NCBI GenBank assembly: GCA_017622235.1
Contig: JAGARN010000005.1
Span: 186,001 to 250,000, forward strand
Reading direction: 5' to 3'
Length of the DNA stretch: 64,000 nucleotides
Source: Spirochaetaceae bacterium
GTDB lineage: Bacteria > Spirochaetota > Spirochaetia > Treponematales > Treponemataceae
The position numbers and the translations under genes are program-made. Within the stretch, counting starts at the first letter, position 1; every line of letters starts with the position of its first letter. Shown here in pieces: positions 18,137 through 26,362 of this stretch. Below the pieces are notes generated by a model, which worked only from the letters and a program-made list of their open reading frames with translations, had not been told where the DNA came from and did no database searches.

Positions 18137-18850
18137 TTATGCCTTACGCCCTCCCGCTGTATTTGAAGTTATGGCATCATGAATAATTCTCATGTGATCA
18201 GCTATTTCTTGACTAGTTGAATCTTTTTCTTGAGCTTTTTTCAAAAATGATTCAGCTTCTTTTAGCAATCCCAACTTATAATAAACCCAACCAACCGTAT
18301 CAAGACAAGCTGCAGAATCTGGTGATAAATCCAATGCACGTTTTGAAAGCATTAATGCTCTTGTAAGGTCTTTATCCATGGAAGCAAGTACGTAACCTAA
18401 CCCATTCATTGCGGTAATATTTTCTGAATCAATCTCAAGAACTTTTTCGTAATATTCAACGCAAGTGTCAAAATTATTTTGATTCCAGGCAATATATGCC
18501 ATTGCTGCATAAACAGAAGCGGGTCTATAACCAGCATCAAGTAAACTTTTAAGTTCGAATTCAGCAAGACGGTTGCGACCAGACATAGTATATACAACTG
18601 CCAGAACAAGTCTACACTGCAATATTCTTTCCCTTGTTATTTCATCAGAAGCAACAGTGGTAACGACCTGCTCTAAGTAAAGCAGTGCATCCTCAAACCT
18701 TTTTAGCTTCATATAACAAAGACCTATGTAGTATGCATTTTCTAAATCGTCGCTATTCTCTGGTGAAAGAGAAAGAAAAAAAGCAAGAGCATCTGAATAT
18801 TTTCCAGTTCGATATAAATTAATTCCCTTAGCAGAAATCTGTTCGTTCAT
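18137..18850 (-). CDS. TPR-repeat protein
   Basis: 237 residues with at least five tetratricopeptide repeats, for example GINLYRTGKYSDALAFFLSL, YYIGLCYMKLKRFEDALLYLE, AYIAWNQNNFDTCVEYYEKVL and CLDTVGWVYYKLGLLKEAESF. There is no signal peptide, so it is probably cytoplasmic, unlike the TPR-NHL-VWA protein whose gene follows immediately. The two are almost certainly co-transcribed, and its ribosome site GGAGGG near the end serves the next gene. TPR proteins bind other proteins; the partner is unknown. Confidence 0.85.
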   Translation of the reverse strand: MNEQISAKGINLYRTGKYSDALAFFLSLSPENSDDLENAYYIGLCYMKLKRFEDALLYLEQVVTTVASDEITRERILQCRLVLAVVYTMSGRNRLAEFELKSLLDAGYRPASVYAAMAYIAWNQNNFDTCVEYYEKVLEIDSENITAMNGLGYVLASMDKDLTRALMLSKRALDLSPDSAACLDTVGWVYYKLGLLKEAESFLKKAQEKDSTSQEIADHMRIIHDAITSNTAGGRKA

Positions 18851-18923
18851 AAAAAATCCTTGTTTATACTTTCATAATCGGCAAATATGGACATAGCCTA
18901 AACAACAGAAAAAATATTTGTTA

Positions 18924-20102
18924 TCAAATGTCGCATATATGAACCCCTCCTGCAGGCTCTACCTCGTAGCAGGAAGGATGGAAACCAAAAATTCTTTCGT
19001 ATTCCACCAGCTTCTGCTTGTAAAGCTCAACATCAGAGGTTCTAAGTATTGTATAAGTACATCGACCAAGCCCCTTACCTGTAATTCTTGAACAGCCAAA
19101 AGGGTTACGAACTGTAGTTAGGTCAAAATCCTGAACTCGCTTTACAAGCCAGTCAATTTCTGGACAGGACAATAAATACAAATCACGCATCGCATCATGA
19201 GAGCGGCTTACTACTTTACAAAATTTTGCAAAATCATTTGATTTTAAGGCATCAATAGAATCTATCACGTATCGATGTTCTAGCATGATACATTTTAACT
19301 TACGACGCATATCTTCATTCACAACAGATAAAACTTCATTCACTTCTGTTGGCGATTCTTCATATTGCCATCCACCATACACATAGGATTTTCGTTCTTT
19401 TAATTCTCCAAGCAATAATACATTTTCTGGTTCTTGAACAGAAGATTCGTTCCAAACAGAAATACGAGGAACCCTTGCATCTGTGAGTAAAACCTTCACA
19501 TCCGAGAAATCAAAGGGAAAAGTTTCAAAACTATTTGTAGCATGGTCTGTAACCACACAAGTTCCTGGTTTTGAATATATTGCAGAAAAAATATCTGCGA
19601 TATAATTTCCCACCCCAAGAAAAAGTTTGTTTCCCCGTTCTATAACTTGTAACAACTGAGCATCAGAACAAGGAACAGAAAACAGAGTTTTCATTCCATA
19701 AACCAAAGCAACTTTCATTGCGGTAGTAATTCCAAATCCAGCGGAAGGTAGAATTTCAGACCATATTGTAACGTCCATTCCCCCAACAGAAAAGCCTCCT
19801 GAGGTAAATCCATAAATCATAGCTTTTAAGGAATTCGCCCAACGATCTTCCTTTCTAAATTTCACACTTGAAAGGGAAATCTTCTTTCGTTCATCTAATT
19901 GAACAAAATGAAATCTTGCAACCGAATCATTACGTTTTGATATAGCAACATAAACTGGTAAATTTACAGCCATAGATAATGTTTTATCTTTGCAAAACCA
20001 AGAATGTTCCCCAATTAAATGAAACCTACCCGGTGCATTAATCAAAATATCAGGCTGAGTTTCATATTCATCAATATGTGCTTGTATTACTTGTTTCATC
20101 AT
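18924..20102 (-). CDS. Galactokinase-like GHMP kinase with altered sugar site
   Basis: 392 residues with galactokinase layout. Motif 1 is INAPGRFHLIGEHSWF (about 21-36), motif 2 ILPSAGFGITTAMKVAL (about 113-130), the position of the catalytic Asp is kept in GNYIADIFSAIY, and motif 3 is ITGKGLGRCTYTILR near the C-terminus. True galactokinases have GEHTDYNGG, contacting the sugar; here it is GEHSWFCKD. The usual ATP-loop GLSSSAS is replaced by GFGITTA. It may therefore phosphorylate another sugar, or be non-catalytic. The ATG pair at 20102/20099 has no Shine-Dalgarno, and a TATTAT -10 at 20119-20114 puts the transcript start only a few bases upstream. Confidence 0.75.
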   Translation of the reverse strand: MMKQVIQAHIDEYETQPDILINAPGRFHLIGEHSWFCKDKTLSMAVNLPVYVAISKRNDSVARFHFVQLDERKKISLSSVKFRKEDRWANSLKAMIYGFTSGGFSVGGMDVTIWSEILPSAGFGITTAMKVALVYGMKTLFSVPCSDAQLLQVIERGNKLFLGVGNYIADIFSAIYSKPGTCVVTDHATNSFETFPFDFSDVKVLLTDARVPRISVWNESSVQEPENVLLLGELKERKSYVYGGWQYEESPTEVNEVLSVVNEDMRRKLKCIMLEHRYVIDSIDALKSNDFAKFCKVVSRSHDAMRDLYLLSCPEIDWLVKRVQDFDLTTVRNPFGCSRITGKGLGRCTYTILRTSDVELYKQKLVEYERIFGFHPSCYEVEPAGGVHICDI

Positions 20103-20119
20103 AAATCCGAAAAATAATA

Positions 20120-20148
20120 TTGCTTTAACCTAACAATATTGATAAAAT
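20120..20148 (+). promoter_or_regulatory. Probable promoter of lnt
   Basis: TTGCTT (20120-20125), 17 bases, TAAAAT (20143-20148). The predicted start near 20155 leaves almost no leader before the ATG at 20158, which has no Shine-Dalgarno. A second TATAAT (20154-20159) overlaps that ATG and could not serve it. The spacer region also faces the divergent GHMP kinase gene. Confidence 0.4.
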
Positions 20149-20157
20149 AATAATATA

Positions 20158-21792
20158 ATGAGAAGAATTTTACAAGTTTTTTATTCAATTTTTTCTTCAT
20201 TTATTTTTTCAATGGCCATCCAAAATGAAATAATTCCACTTGGTTCACCATTTCTAGGTCTTTTTGCACTTGTCCCTCTCTATGTTGCTGTGCGAAATGC
20301 CAACAGTTATATTGAATCTGCTTTGCTAACTGGTCTTCAAGTTATGTGTGTGCATTTGATGTCTAGTTTTTGGCTTGGTTTCTTTAGAGATTATGCAATA
20401 TTCACTTTAGGAGCTTCTGCATTAGGTACTGGTATAATTGGAATGTGTGTTGGTTGCTACTTACACTATCCAATGCTTCAAACTAAAACAGAAAAATCTG
20501 GACTTTACACAAATGGTTCTTGTGTTGCTAAAAGAATATTAATGTTTGCTGCTATTTGGACTTTGTATGAATGGGTAAAATCCGTTGGTTTTTTGGCATA
20601 TCCTTGGGGAACTTTGGTTATGACATCATATAAGTGGTCTTTAATAACGCAAATTGTAGATATAACAGGAACTTGGGGAATTAGTTTTCTCTTTTCACTA
20701 TTCTCGGCTTTAGTAGCAGAAGGTCTTGCCCTTATTCCTGTTTCTAGCAAAAGTTTGCAAAAAAATATGTTGTGGATTTATAGCAAATGCGGCGCATTAT
20801 GTATAATATTATTTCTTGTAACTGGCATATATGGAGCAATACAATACAATATAACAAGAATTCCCAAAGATTATATGCAAACAGTCCTTGTTCAACAAGA
20901 TTCAGACCCTTGGGAAAGCACAGATGAGGAATGTGTAACTATTTCCGCAGCACTAACAGAAAAGGGTGTGCAAGAAGCTATTGACGCAACCAAGCAAAAA
21001 CCAGACTTAGTTGTATGGAGCGAAGCAGTGCTTTCCTATTCGTTTCCTCAAGCATTAAGTTATTATGAACACAAACCTTCTTCTATGCCTCTAATTCCTT
21101 TTATCAAAAAAACTGGAGTGCCATTTATCATCGGAGCACCTGTTACAATAGACCGTGAAAAAAGAAAATTTGCCAACTCTGCAATTTATTTTGACAGTGA
21201 TGGTCAATACATAGACTATTATGCAAAGATGCATCTTGTACCCTTTGCAGAAATTATTCCTGGTGCAGACTCCCCCTTAGTTCAAAAACTACTGAAAAAA
21301 GTTGTGGGGATTTCAAGCGGTTGGACGCCAGGCACAGAAGTAACATTATTTGAAATTCCTTTACATTCTGGAAAAAACGTAGAAATTGGATTACCAATAT
21401 GTTTTGAAGATGCTTTCCCTGATGTATGTAGAGCTATGCACAAAGCAGGTTGTGAAGTATTTGTTAATTTAACCAATGATTCTTGGTCAAGAACAGCAAG
21501 TGCACAGTATCAACACTTTGCCATTGCTTCTTTTAGGGCTATCGAATATCGAACAACCATGGTACGCTCTACAAACAGTGGTTATTCTGTAGTAATTAAT
21601 CCTGTAGGAAAAGTTATTGCAGATATGCCACTTTTTGAAAAAGCCGTATTGTACACACCAGTGCCAATATATCACAGGCAACACACAATTTATTCAATAT
21701 TAGGGGACTGGATTCCTGCTATATGCGGAATTTGCGTTGTAGTATTCATTGTTATAAATCAAATCAAAGAGAAAAAAAATGAGCATATCTAA
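20158..21792 (+). CDS. lnt: Apolipoprotein N-acyltransferase
   Basis: Inner-membrane enzyme that adds the third acyl chain to lipoproteins; the window encodes many lipoproteins. 544 residues. The N-terminal half carries about six membrane segments (for example PFLGLFALVPLYVAV), the C-terminal half a nitrilase domain with the Glu-Lys-Cys triad in LVVWSEAVLSYSF, YYAKMHLVPFAEIIPG and IGLPICFEDAFPD, plus NLTNDSWS. A last membrane helix ends the protein. The order is normal for Lnt; length is slightly long (E. coli 512). The last 14 bases overlap bioY, so the two are co-transcribed. Confidence 0.93.
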   Translation: MRRILQVFYSIFSSFIFSMAIQNEIIPLGSPFLGLFALVPLYVAVRNANSYIESALLTGLQVMCVHLMSSFWLGFFRDYAIFTLGASALGTGIIGMCVGCYLHYPMLQTKTEKSGLYTNGSCVAKRILMFAAIWTLYEWVKSVGFLAYPWGTLVMTSYKWSLITQIVDITGTWGISFLFSLFSALVAEGLALIPVSSKSLQKNMLWIYSKCGALCIILFLVTGIYGAIQYNITRIPKDYMQTVLVQQDSDPWESTDEECVTISAALTEKGVQEAIDATKQKPDLVVWSEAVLSYSFPQALSYYEHKPSSMPLIPFIKKTGVPFIIGAPVTIDREKRKFANSAIYFDSDGQYIDYYAKMHLVPFAEIIPGADSPLVQKLLKKVVGISSGWTPGTEVTLFEIPLHSGKNVEIGLPICFEDAFPDVCRAMHKAGCEVFVNLTNDSWSRTASAQYQHFAIASFRAIEYRTTMVRSTNSGYSVVINPVGKVIADMPLFEKAVLYTPVPIYHRQHTIYSILGDWIPAICGICVVVFIVINQIKEKKNEHI

Positions 21793-22357
21793 TCGTCGCT
21801 CAATAATAATGATAATATTTGCCGCAATCATATGTGTAAGTGGTTTTATTTCGATACCAAATGGAATAATTCCAATTTCACCGCAAAATACTCTCGCCAT
21901 AATTTCTGGTTCTCTTTTTGGCTTGCCTCAAGGACCTGCAACTGTAGGAATTTTTTTAATGCTGGGATTTTTTAATTTACCAGTATTTGCAGGCGGAGCA
22001 GGTGGTATAGCAGCTTTTACATCACCCACCGGGGGGTTCATTTTAGGATATTTTTTTGGCTCTATAGTCTGTGCCTTTATTGCAAAAAAACCTACAACCA
22101 ACGAAAAAAACTTTAATCTAAAAGCATTGATGCACTTATATCTGTCTTTTTTTGCAGGACTACTTGTAACATACGTTACAGGCTTAATCCAATTTATGCA
22201 ACAAACATCAACCTCTTTTCCATTAGCCATATCAGCAACAATTACACCTGGGCTTTATGTGGAAATAATAAAAGGTATTGTTATAGTCCCTATTGTTGCA
22301 AAATTAAGACCCATCGTAGCAAGGGTAATGTATCCGCCAGAAGATTTAACTTACTAA
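21779..22357 (+). CDS. bioY: BioY-type biotin transporter S component
   Basis: 192 residues, six membrane segments. The family pattern is clear: IIPISPQNTLAIISGSLFG, GIFLMLGFFNLPVFAGGAGG and SPTGGFILGYFFG, the substrate-binding part of an ECF importer for biotin. The ATPase and T components are not in the window; they may be shared with other ECF systems elsewhere. The ATG at 21779 lies inside the end of lnt with a weak ribosome site (AAAGAG). The stop codon overlaps that of the convergent gene ending at 22354. Confidence 0.92.
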   Translation: MSISNRRSIIMIIFAAIICVSGFISIPNGIIPISPQNTLAIISGSLFGLPQGPATVGIFLMLGFFNLPVFAGGAGGIAAFTSPTGGFILGYFFGSIVCAFIAKKPTTNEKNFNLKALMHLYLSFFAGLLVTYVTGLIQFMQQTSTSFPLAISATITPGLYVEIIKGIVIVPIVAKLRPIVARVMYPPEDLTY

Positions 22358-22716
22358 GCATTTCCATTTGCAACAACAATCATTGTTCCTGCAAAGAAAA
22401 AACAAATAACAGCAACAACTGCTGAAACTACTGCTAATAAAATATAAAATAGAAAACGCAACTGTTTACAAGAAATAGAAAAAACAACAGATTGAAAAAA
22501 ACAAGCTAAACTAAAAACCATACATAAAACTGACAAAACCTGTAAAAAACGTAATATAAAGAGAAGGTTACTATCAAGAAACTGATTTAAACTTCCTGTA
22601 ACATAAAAAATAACAGTAACAATCAGAAAAGCAAAAAGAAACAAAAGAGTTCTATTTGTCATTGAGAATATTACAGGCTTAAGACGATGGTTTTTTTTTT
22701 GCACTTTTGTTTTCAT
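22354..22716 (-). CDS. Small membrane protein of unknown function
   Basis: 120 residues with about three strongly hydrophobic segments: LLFLFAFLIVTVIFYVTG (about 25-42), FLQVLSVLCMVFSLACFF (about 57-74) and FLFYILLAVVSAVVAVICFFF (about 88-108). The N-terminus is basic (KTKVQKKNHRLK), suggesting it faces the cytoplasm. No family is recognised. The ATG has AAGG upstream and a TATAAT-containing promoter about 35 bases away. Its stop codon overlaps that of convergent bioY. Confidence 0.6.
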   Translation of the reverse strand: MKTKVQKKNHRLKPVIFSMTNRTLLFLFAFLIVTVIFYVTGSLNQFLDSNLLFILRFLQVLSVLCMVFSLACFFQSVVFSISCKQLRFLFYILLAVVSAVVAVICFFFAGTMIVVANGNA

Positions 22717-22746
22717 AAAACCTTGCAGTTTTCTCCCTTTACTTAG

Positions 22747-22761
22747 TATAATAATATTATA
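22747..22761. promoter_or_regulatory. Divergent promoter with facing -10 elements
   Basis: The stretch TATAATAATATTATA has TATAAT on the plus strand (22747-22752) and TATAAT on the minus strand (22761-22756), separated by 3 bases. Predicted starts leave about 33-36 bases to each of the two divergent genes at 22716 and 22795, both with ribosome sites. No strong -35 is seen on either side. Confidence 0.45.
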
Positions 22762-22794
22762 TTCAGAATACCATCGTCAAGGCGGTTTATATCT

Positions 22795-23607
22795 ATGAAG
22801 AAGTTTATAATTTCTCTAATAATAATTATTATATTTGCAGCTGTCGTGTTTTATTTCGGTTGGGTACAATTTGCTGTACCAACAGGTAGTTGTGGTGTGT
22901 TAATTTCCAAAACCAGTGGAGTTTATCCTAAACCAATAGTTGCTGGTGAATTTACATGGTGTTGGGAGAGGCTTTTACCTACAAACACAGAATTAAGAAT
23001 ATTTTCTCTCGACCCGGTTTATGTTACAGATACACTTTCTGCTACACTTCCCTCTGGCGGTGTATATAGCAGTTTTCTTACAGAGGCTCCAGATTTTTCT
23101 TATTCTGTAACAATGAAAACTTCTGCAAAAATAAAACCAGAATCCATTGTTTTGCTAGTAGAACAACAAGATATAAAAAATCAAGATGAACTTAACGAAA
23201 TTGTTCGACAAGAAATTCGTCAGTTTAATGCCGCTGCAGTGGAAATGATTTTACAAGCTGCTCAACAAAACACAACAACTCTTTCTCTACAGCCACTTTC
23301 CACAGAGGAGCTAGTAAAAGGAACATCTAATTCGGCAGCTAATTTTAGCAACATCGACATTCTTTCTGCCCAAGCTTCTAATATAAAAGTTCCAGACATG
23401 GCACTATATAACTTTGCAAAGAGTATATATATGCAATCACAAAGCATTGATACAGTTGCAGAAGGAACAAATTCTACCATAAAACCTTCTACTGCAACTC
23501 AACTCGAAAACCTTGTAGAACTTGGGGAGTTGCTTACAAAATATCCTGTATTACTTGATTATCTTAAAGACACAAGCCTTGAAGAAACCCTTCAAGCCTT
23601 TGAATAG
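22795..23607 (+). CDS. Membrane-anchored SPFH-like protein (tentative)
   Basis: 270 residues with one N-terminal membrane anchor (FIISLIIIIIFAAVVFYFG). The segment after it, FAVPTGSCGVLISKTSGVYP, then PIVAGEFTWCWERLLPTNTELRIF, resembles the start of SPFH/Band 7 proteins (V-P-x-G-x-x-G-V ... P-G-x-x-W). A Gln/Glu-rich helical region follows (about 120-160). The rest is not recognisable. If the resemblance is real, it is a prohibitin-like membrane-organising protein; otherwise an unknown bitopic envelope protein. AAGGCGG precedes the ATG. Its last 44 bases overlap convergent thiN. Confidence 0.5.
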   Translation: MKKFIISLIIIIIFAAVVFYFGWVQFAVPTGSCGVLISKTSGVYPKPIVAGEFTWCWERLLPTNTELRIFSLDPVYVTDTLSATLPSGGVYSSFLTEAPDFSYSVTMKTSAKIKPESIVLLVEQQDIKNQDELNEIVRQEIRQFNAAAVEMILQAAQQNTTTLSLQPLSTEELVKGTSNSAANFSNIDILSAQASNIKVPDMALYNFAKSIYMQSQSIDTVAEGTNSTIKPSTATQLENLVELGELLTKYPVLLDYLKDTSLEETLQAFE

Positions 23608-24268
23608 AAAGAATAATCAAAAAAACACCTTCTTTTGCTGCTATTTTAACTAAACCAGAACAGTCTGATTTATTGCTTAAGCTGTACTGTCCATTTTGCC
23701 ATTCTACTTGTTCTAGTGGCCACTTAAGCCCGCTAGAACAGATTGAATGGGTTCCATTTCCACATGAAAAAACAGAAAGTGTTTCATCATCTTTAAGTTC
23801 TATGCAAAGTGTTTTTTTTTCTGGTGTAAGAGTATATAAAAATTGTTCACGACAAATCCATAAATCTGGTCTATATATTTTGCTACATACTTCCTTAATT
23901 GCAAACAAATGATCTACACGCCCTCCATCGCCACCAATTAAAACAACTAACTGATTTTTTTTTCGCCGCTCATGCACTGCCATAAGTGCAAGTTCTGTAT
24001 CAGAAAAATCTTTATCTTTAGGATAAAGAGAAATTGCTTTTTGATTATAGCAAAGCAATCTATTTTTATAATCAACTAAGCTATCCATATCACCAACAAT
24101 TTGGTTTACAGAAAACCCAAATTGTTTTCCGTAAATTTCCGCTACATCTAACCCTGAATCAGCTGCAACAACCCATTCCGGTTTTCTTTTAAACAATGGC
24201 TGGGCTTTTTCTACCTCTGGAAATTGTCCACCTGTAAAGACAAACAAAACTGCTACCTTTCCTTTCAT
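23564..24268 (-). CDS. thiN: Thiamine pyrophosphokinase
   Basis: Converts thiamine and ATP to thiamine pyrophosphate. Seen: VVAADSGLDVAE, IVGDMDSLVD with the metal aspartates, KDFSDTELALMA and LIGGDGGRVDHLFAIKE; these four are the family signature. 234 residues, slightly long. It would make cofactor from imported thiamine. The gene is monocistronic and convergent with the SPFH-like gene, overlapping it by 44 bases. The ATG at 24268 follows a predicted 10-base leader from the palindromic -10 at 24281-24290, with no clear Shine-Dalgarno. Confidence 0.92.
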   Translation of the reverse strand: MKGKVAVLFVFTGGQFPEVEKAQPLFKRKPEWVVAADSGLDVAEIYGKQFGFSVNQIVGDMDSLVDYKNRLLCYNQKAISLYPKDKDFSDTELALMAVHERRKKNQLVVLIGGDGGRVDHLFAIKEVCSKIYRPDLWICREQFLYTLTPEKKTLCIELKDDETLSVFSCGNGTHSICSSGLKWPLEQVEWQNGQYSLSNKSDCSGLVKIAAKEGVFLIILSIQRLEGFLQGLCL

Positions 24269-24280
24269 TTAGATTTCTTG

Positions 24281-24290
24281 TATAATTATA
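24281..24290. promoter_or_regulatory. Palindromic -10 shared by thiN and the CCA-enzyme gene
   Basis: TATAATTATA is its own reverse complement, so TATAAT exists on both strands: plus 24281-24286, minus 24290-24285. The plus start is predicted at about 24293, exactly the ATG of the rightward gene; the minus start at about 24278, ten bases before the thiN ATG. No strong -35 is seen on either side. Confidence 0.5.
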
Positions 24291-24292
24291 CC

Positions 24293-25687
24293 ATGAAGTC
24301 AATAAAGATTCCCAACGTATTAAAAAAAATGTATATTTTTTTTGAACAAAGTAATTATCAAGCCTACCTTGTAGGTGGTGCAGTAAGAGACATTTTACAG
24401 GGTAAAAATGTTTCTGATTGGGACGTAGCAACCGATGCAACACCGGAACAAATCTCCATACTATTCAACCGAGTAATTCCAACTGGTATTGCCCATGGAA
24501 CGGTTACGGTGTTATTTATGGGCCACAAAATAGAAGTTACAACATTCAGAAAAGAATATGGATATACAGATGGTCGCCATCCAGATAAAATTGAATTTGG
24601 AAAAGATTTAAAAGCAGATCTTTCCAGACGTGATTTCACTATGAATGCAATCGCAGCCTCTCTAAAAGATGGAACACTTGTAGACCCATTTAATGGTCAA
24701 AACGACATTAAATCTAAAATAATTAGAACTGTAGGTAATCCTAACCTGCGTTTTTCAGAGGACGGCTTAAGACCCGTTCGAGCAGTTAGATTTGCTGCAC
24801 AGCTAAATTTCACCATAGAAGAAAATACTCTTAAGGCAATACCCTATGCCTTAGATAAAACTGCAACTATTTCTGTAGAACGATTTCATGATGAATTTAT
24901 AAAATTACTCTCAGCCGAAAAACCTTCACAAGGACTTATCCTTATGGAGAAAACTGGCATATTAAATTTATTCTTAGCAGAACTAGTTCAGTGCAGAAAT
25001 ATAAAACAGACAGACTGTAGAGGAATTCATAAATTTGATGTTCTTGACCATTTGTTTTTCGCTTGCGATGGAGCACCCAAAGAAAAAATAAATGTACGCC
25101 TTGCAGCCCTTTTTCATGACATAGGAAAACCTGTCGCAAAAAGAATTGAGCAACGTAATGGTCAACAAATAATTACTTTTTACAACCATGAATTTCGTTC
25201 CGAAGAAATTTGCCATAAAATTATGACACGATTACGCTTTCCAAAAAATCAAATCGAGTATGTCTGTCATTTAGTAAAAAACCATATGTTCCACTATGAA
25301 TCTAACTGGAGCGATGCCGCTGTAAGGCGGTTTTTAGTTCGAGTGACACCAGAAGCCTTAGAAGATTTATTTGATTTAAGGATTGCAGATGTATATGGAA
25401 TGACGGCAACAGCTCCAATACTAAAAGAAGGTCCTTGGGTGGCAAACCTTTTGGAACTAAAAGATAGAATTCAATACATCATAGAAAAAAATACAGCATT
25501 ATGCCTAAAAGATCTTGCAATAAACGGCAAAGATTTAATTCAAATAGGAATTAGTCCTGGTAAACAAATTGGTCAAATTCTAATGCATCTTATGGAAACT
25601 GTATTAGATGATCCAGAATGTAATACAAGAGATAGACTTTTAGAAATTGCAAAAAAACTAAACCAAAATCAAATCTCTTGCAAATAG
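24293..25687 (+). CDS. CCA-adding enzyme / poly(A) polymerase family nucleotidyltransferase
   Basis: 464 residues, class II nucleotidyltransferase. Seen: YLVGGAVRDILQGKNVSDWDVAT with the metal aspartates, RRDFTMNAIA, EDGLRPVRAVRFAAQLNF, and an HD domain (RLAALFHDIGKPVAKR, about 270-290, then NHEF). It may repair or build tRNA 3' CCA ends, or act as poly(A) polymerase; HD-containing members of this size in spirochaetes are most often CCA enzymes. The start MKSIKIPNVLKK (ATG 24293) is chosen over the upstream 24224 because that part is the promoter and there is no ribosome site there either. Confidence 0.9.
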   Translation: MKSIKIPNVLKKMYIFFEQSNYQAYLVGGAVRDILQGKNVSDWDVATDATPEQISILFNRVIPTGIAHGTVTVLFMGHKIEVTTFRKEYGYTDGRHPDKIEFGKDLKADLSRRDFTMNAIAASLKDGTLVDPFNGQNDIKSKIIRTVGNPNLRFSEDGLRPVRAVRFAAQLNFTIEENTLKAIPYALDKTATISVERFHDEFIKLLSAEKPSQGLILMEKTGILNLFLAELVQCRNIKQTDCRGIHKFDVLDHLFFACDGAPKEKINVRLAALFHDIGKPVAKRIEQRNGQQIITFYNHEFRSEEICHKIMTRLRFPKNQIEYVCHLVKNHMFHYESNWSDAAVRRFLVRVTPEALEDLFDLRIADVYGMTATAPILKEGPWVANLLELKDRIQYIIEKNTALCLKDLAINGKDLIQIGISPGKQIGQILMHLMETVLDDPECNTRDRLLEIAKKLNQNQISCK

Positions 25688-25728
25688 CAACATTTTAAGT
25701 TATGGTTTATAACAATTAGGAGTATAAA

Positions 25729-26277
25729 TTGCGAATTACAGGTGGAATACTAAAAGGTAGAGTAATTAAATGTCCTGATGGAATAATTCGTCCTGCCATG
25801 GATAAAATGCGTGAATCTGTTTTTGCTATAATTGGCGATTTAACTGGAGCAAATTTCCTTGATCTTTTCTCTGGCTCTGGAACCATAGCTATTGAAGCAG
25901 TTTCTAGAGGAGCAACTTCTGTTGAACTAGTAGAAAAAGATCGCATAAAACGAAGCACAATTATTTCAAATGTCGCAGTAACGGAAGAAGAACTTGGCAA
26001 CAGAATAAATTGTCATTTTATACCAGTAGAACTTTTTCTTGAACGATGCAAAAATAAATATGATTATATATTTTGCGACCCACCTTTTCCATACAAATTT
26101 CATTTTGAATTGATAGAAACTATTGCAAAACGCAATCTACTTAAAAAAGATGGAAAAGTAATGATTCATCGCCCTGCAGAAAAAAACATGATTGATAAAA
26201 TTATTAATTTAAGTTTATTTGACAGAAGAATATACGGTCGTTCCATTGTAGATTTTTACATAAACGACAAAGGATAG
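25729..26277 (+). CDS. rsmD: 16S rRNA guanine-N2 methyltransferase RsmD
   Basis: SAM-dependent methylation of G966 in 16S rRNA. 182 residues. Starts with TTG (25729), TTAGGAG 6 or 7 bases before, giving RITGGILKGRVIKCP, the family N-terminus. SAM loop FLDLFSGSGTIAIEAVSRGA, acidic VELVEKD, and the target-binding FCDPPFPYKFH (the D-P-P-F variant of N-P-P-Y). The last part is the usual RSIVDFYI strand. It lies 41 bases after the CCA-enzyme gene. Confidence 0.93.
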   Translation: MRITGGILKGRVIKCPDGIIRPAMDKMRESVFAIIGDLTGANFLDLFSGSGTIAIEAVSRGATSVELVEKDRIKRSTIISNVAVTEEELGNRINCHFIPVELFLERCKNKYDYIFCDPPFPYKFHFELIETIAKRNLLKKDGKVMIHRPAEKNMIDKIINLSLFDRRIYGRSIVDFYINDKG

Positions 26278-26317
26278 AAAACCTCAAATAAAAATAATCT
26301 AAATCAAAAAAAACTGA

Positions 26318-26345
26318 TTGACAATAAAATATTTTTTTGTAGAAT
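26318..26345 (+). promoter_or_regulatory. Promoter of the two TPR genes
   Basis: TTGACA (26318-26323), 16-base spacer, TAGAAT (26340-26345). The predicted start near 26352 leaves an 11-base leader containing AAGGA before the ATG at 26363. Confidence 0.6.
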
Positions 26346-26362
26346 GTAAATAAGGAATCTGA

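Noticed and set aside
20154-20159. TATAAT overlapping the lnt ATG as the lnt promoter
   Set aside because: Transcripts from it would begin after the start codon; the TAAAAT at 20143 with a -35 at 20120 fits better.
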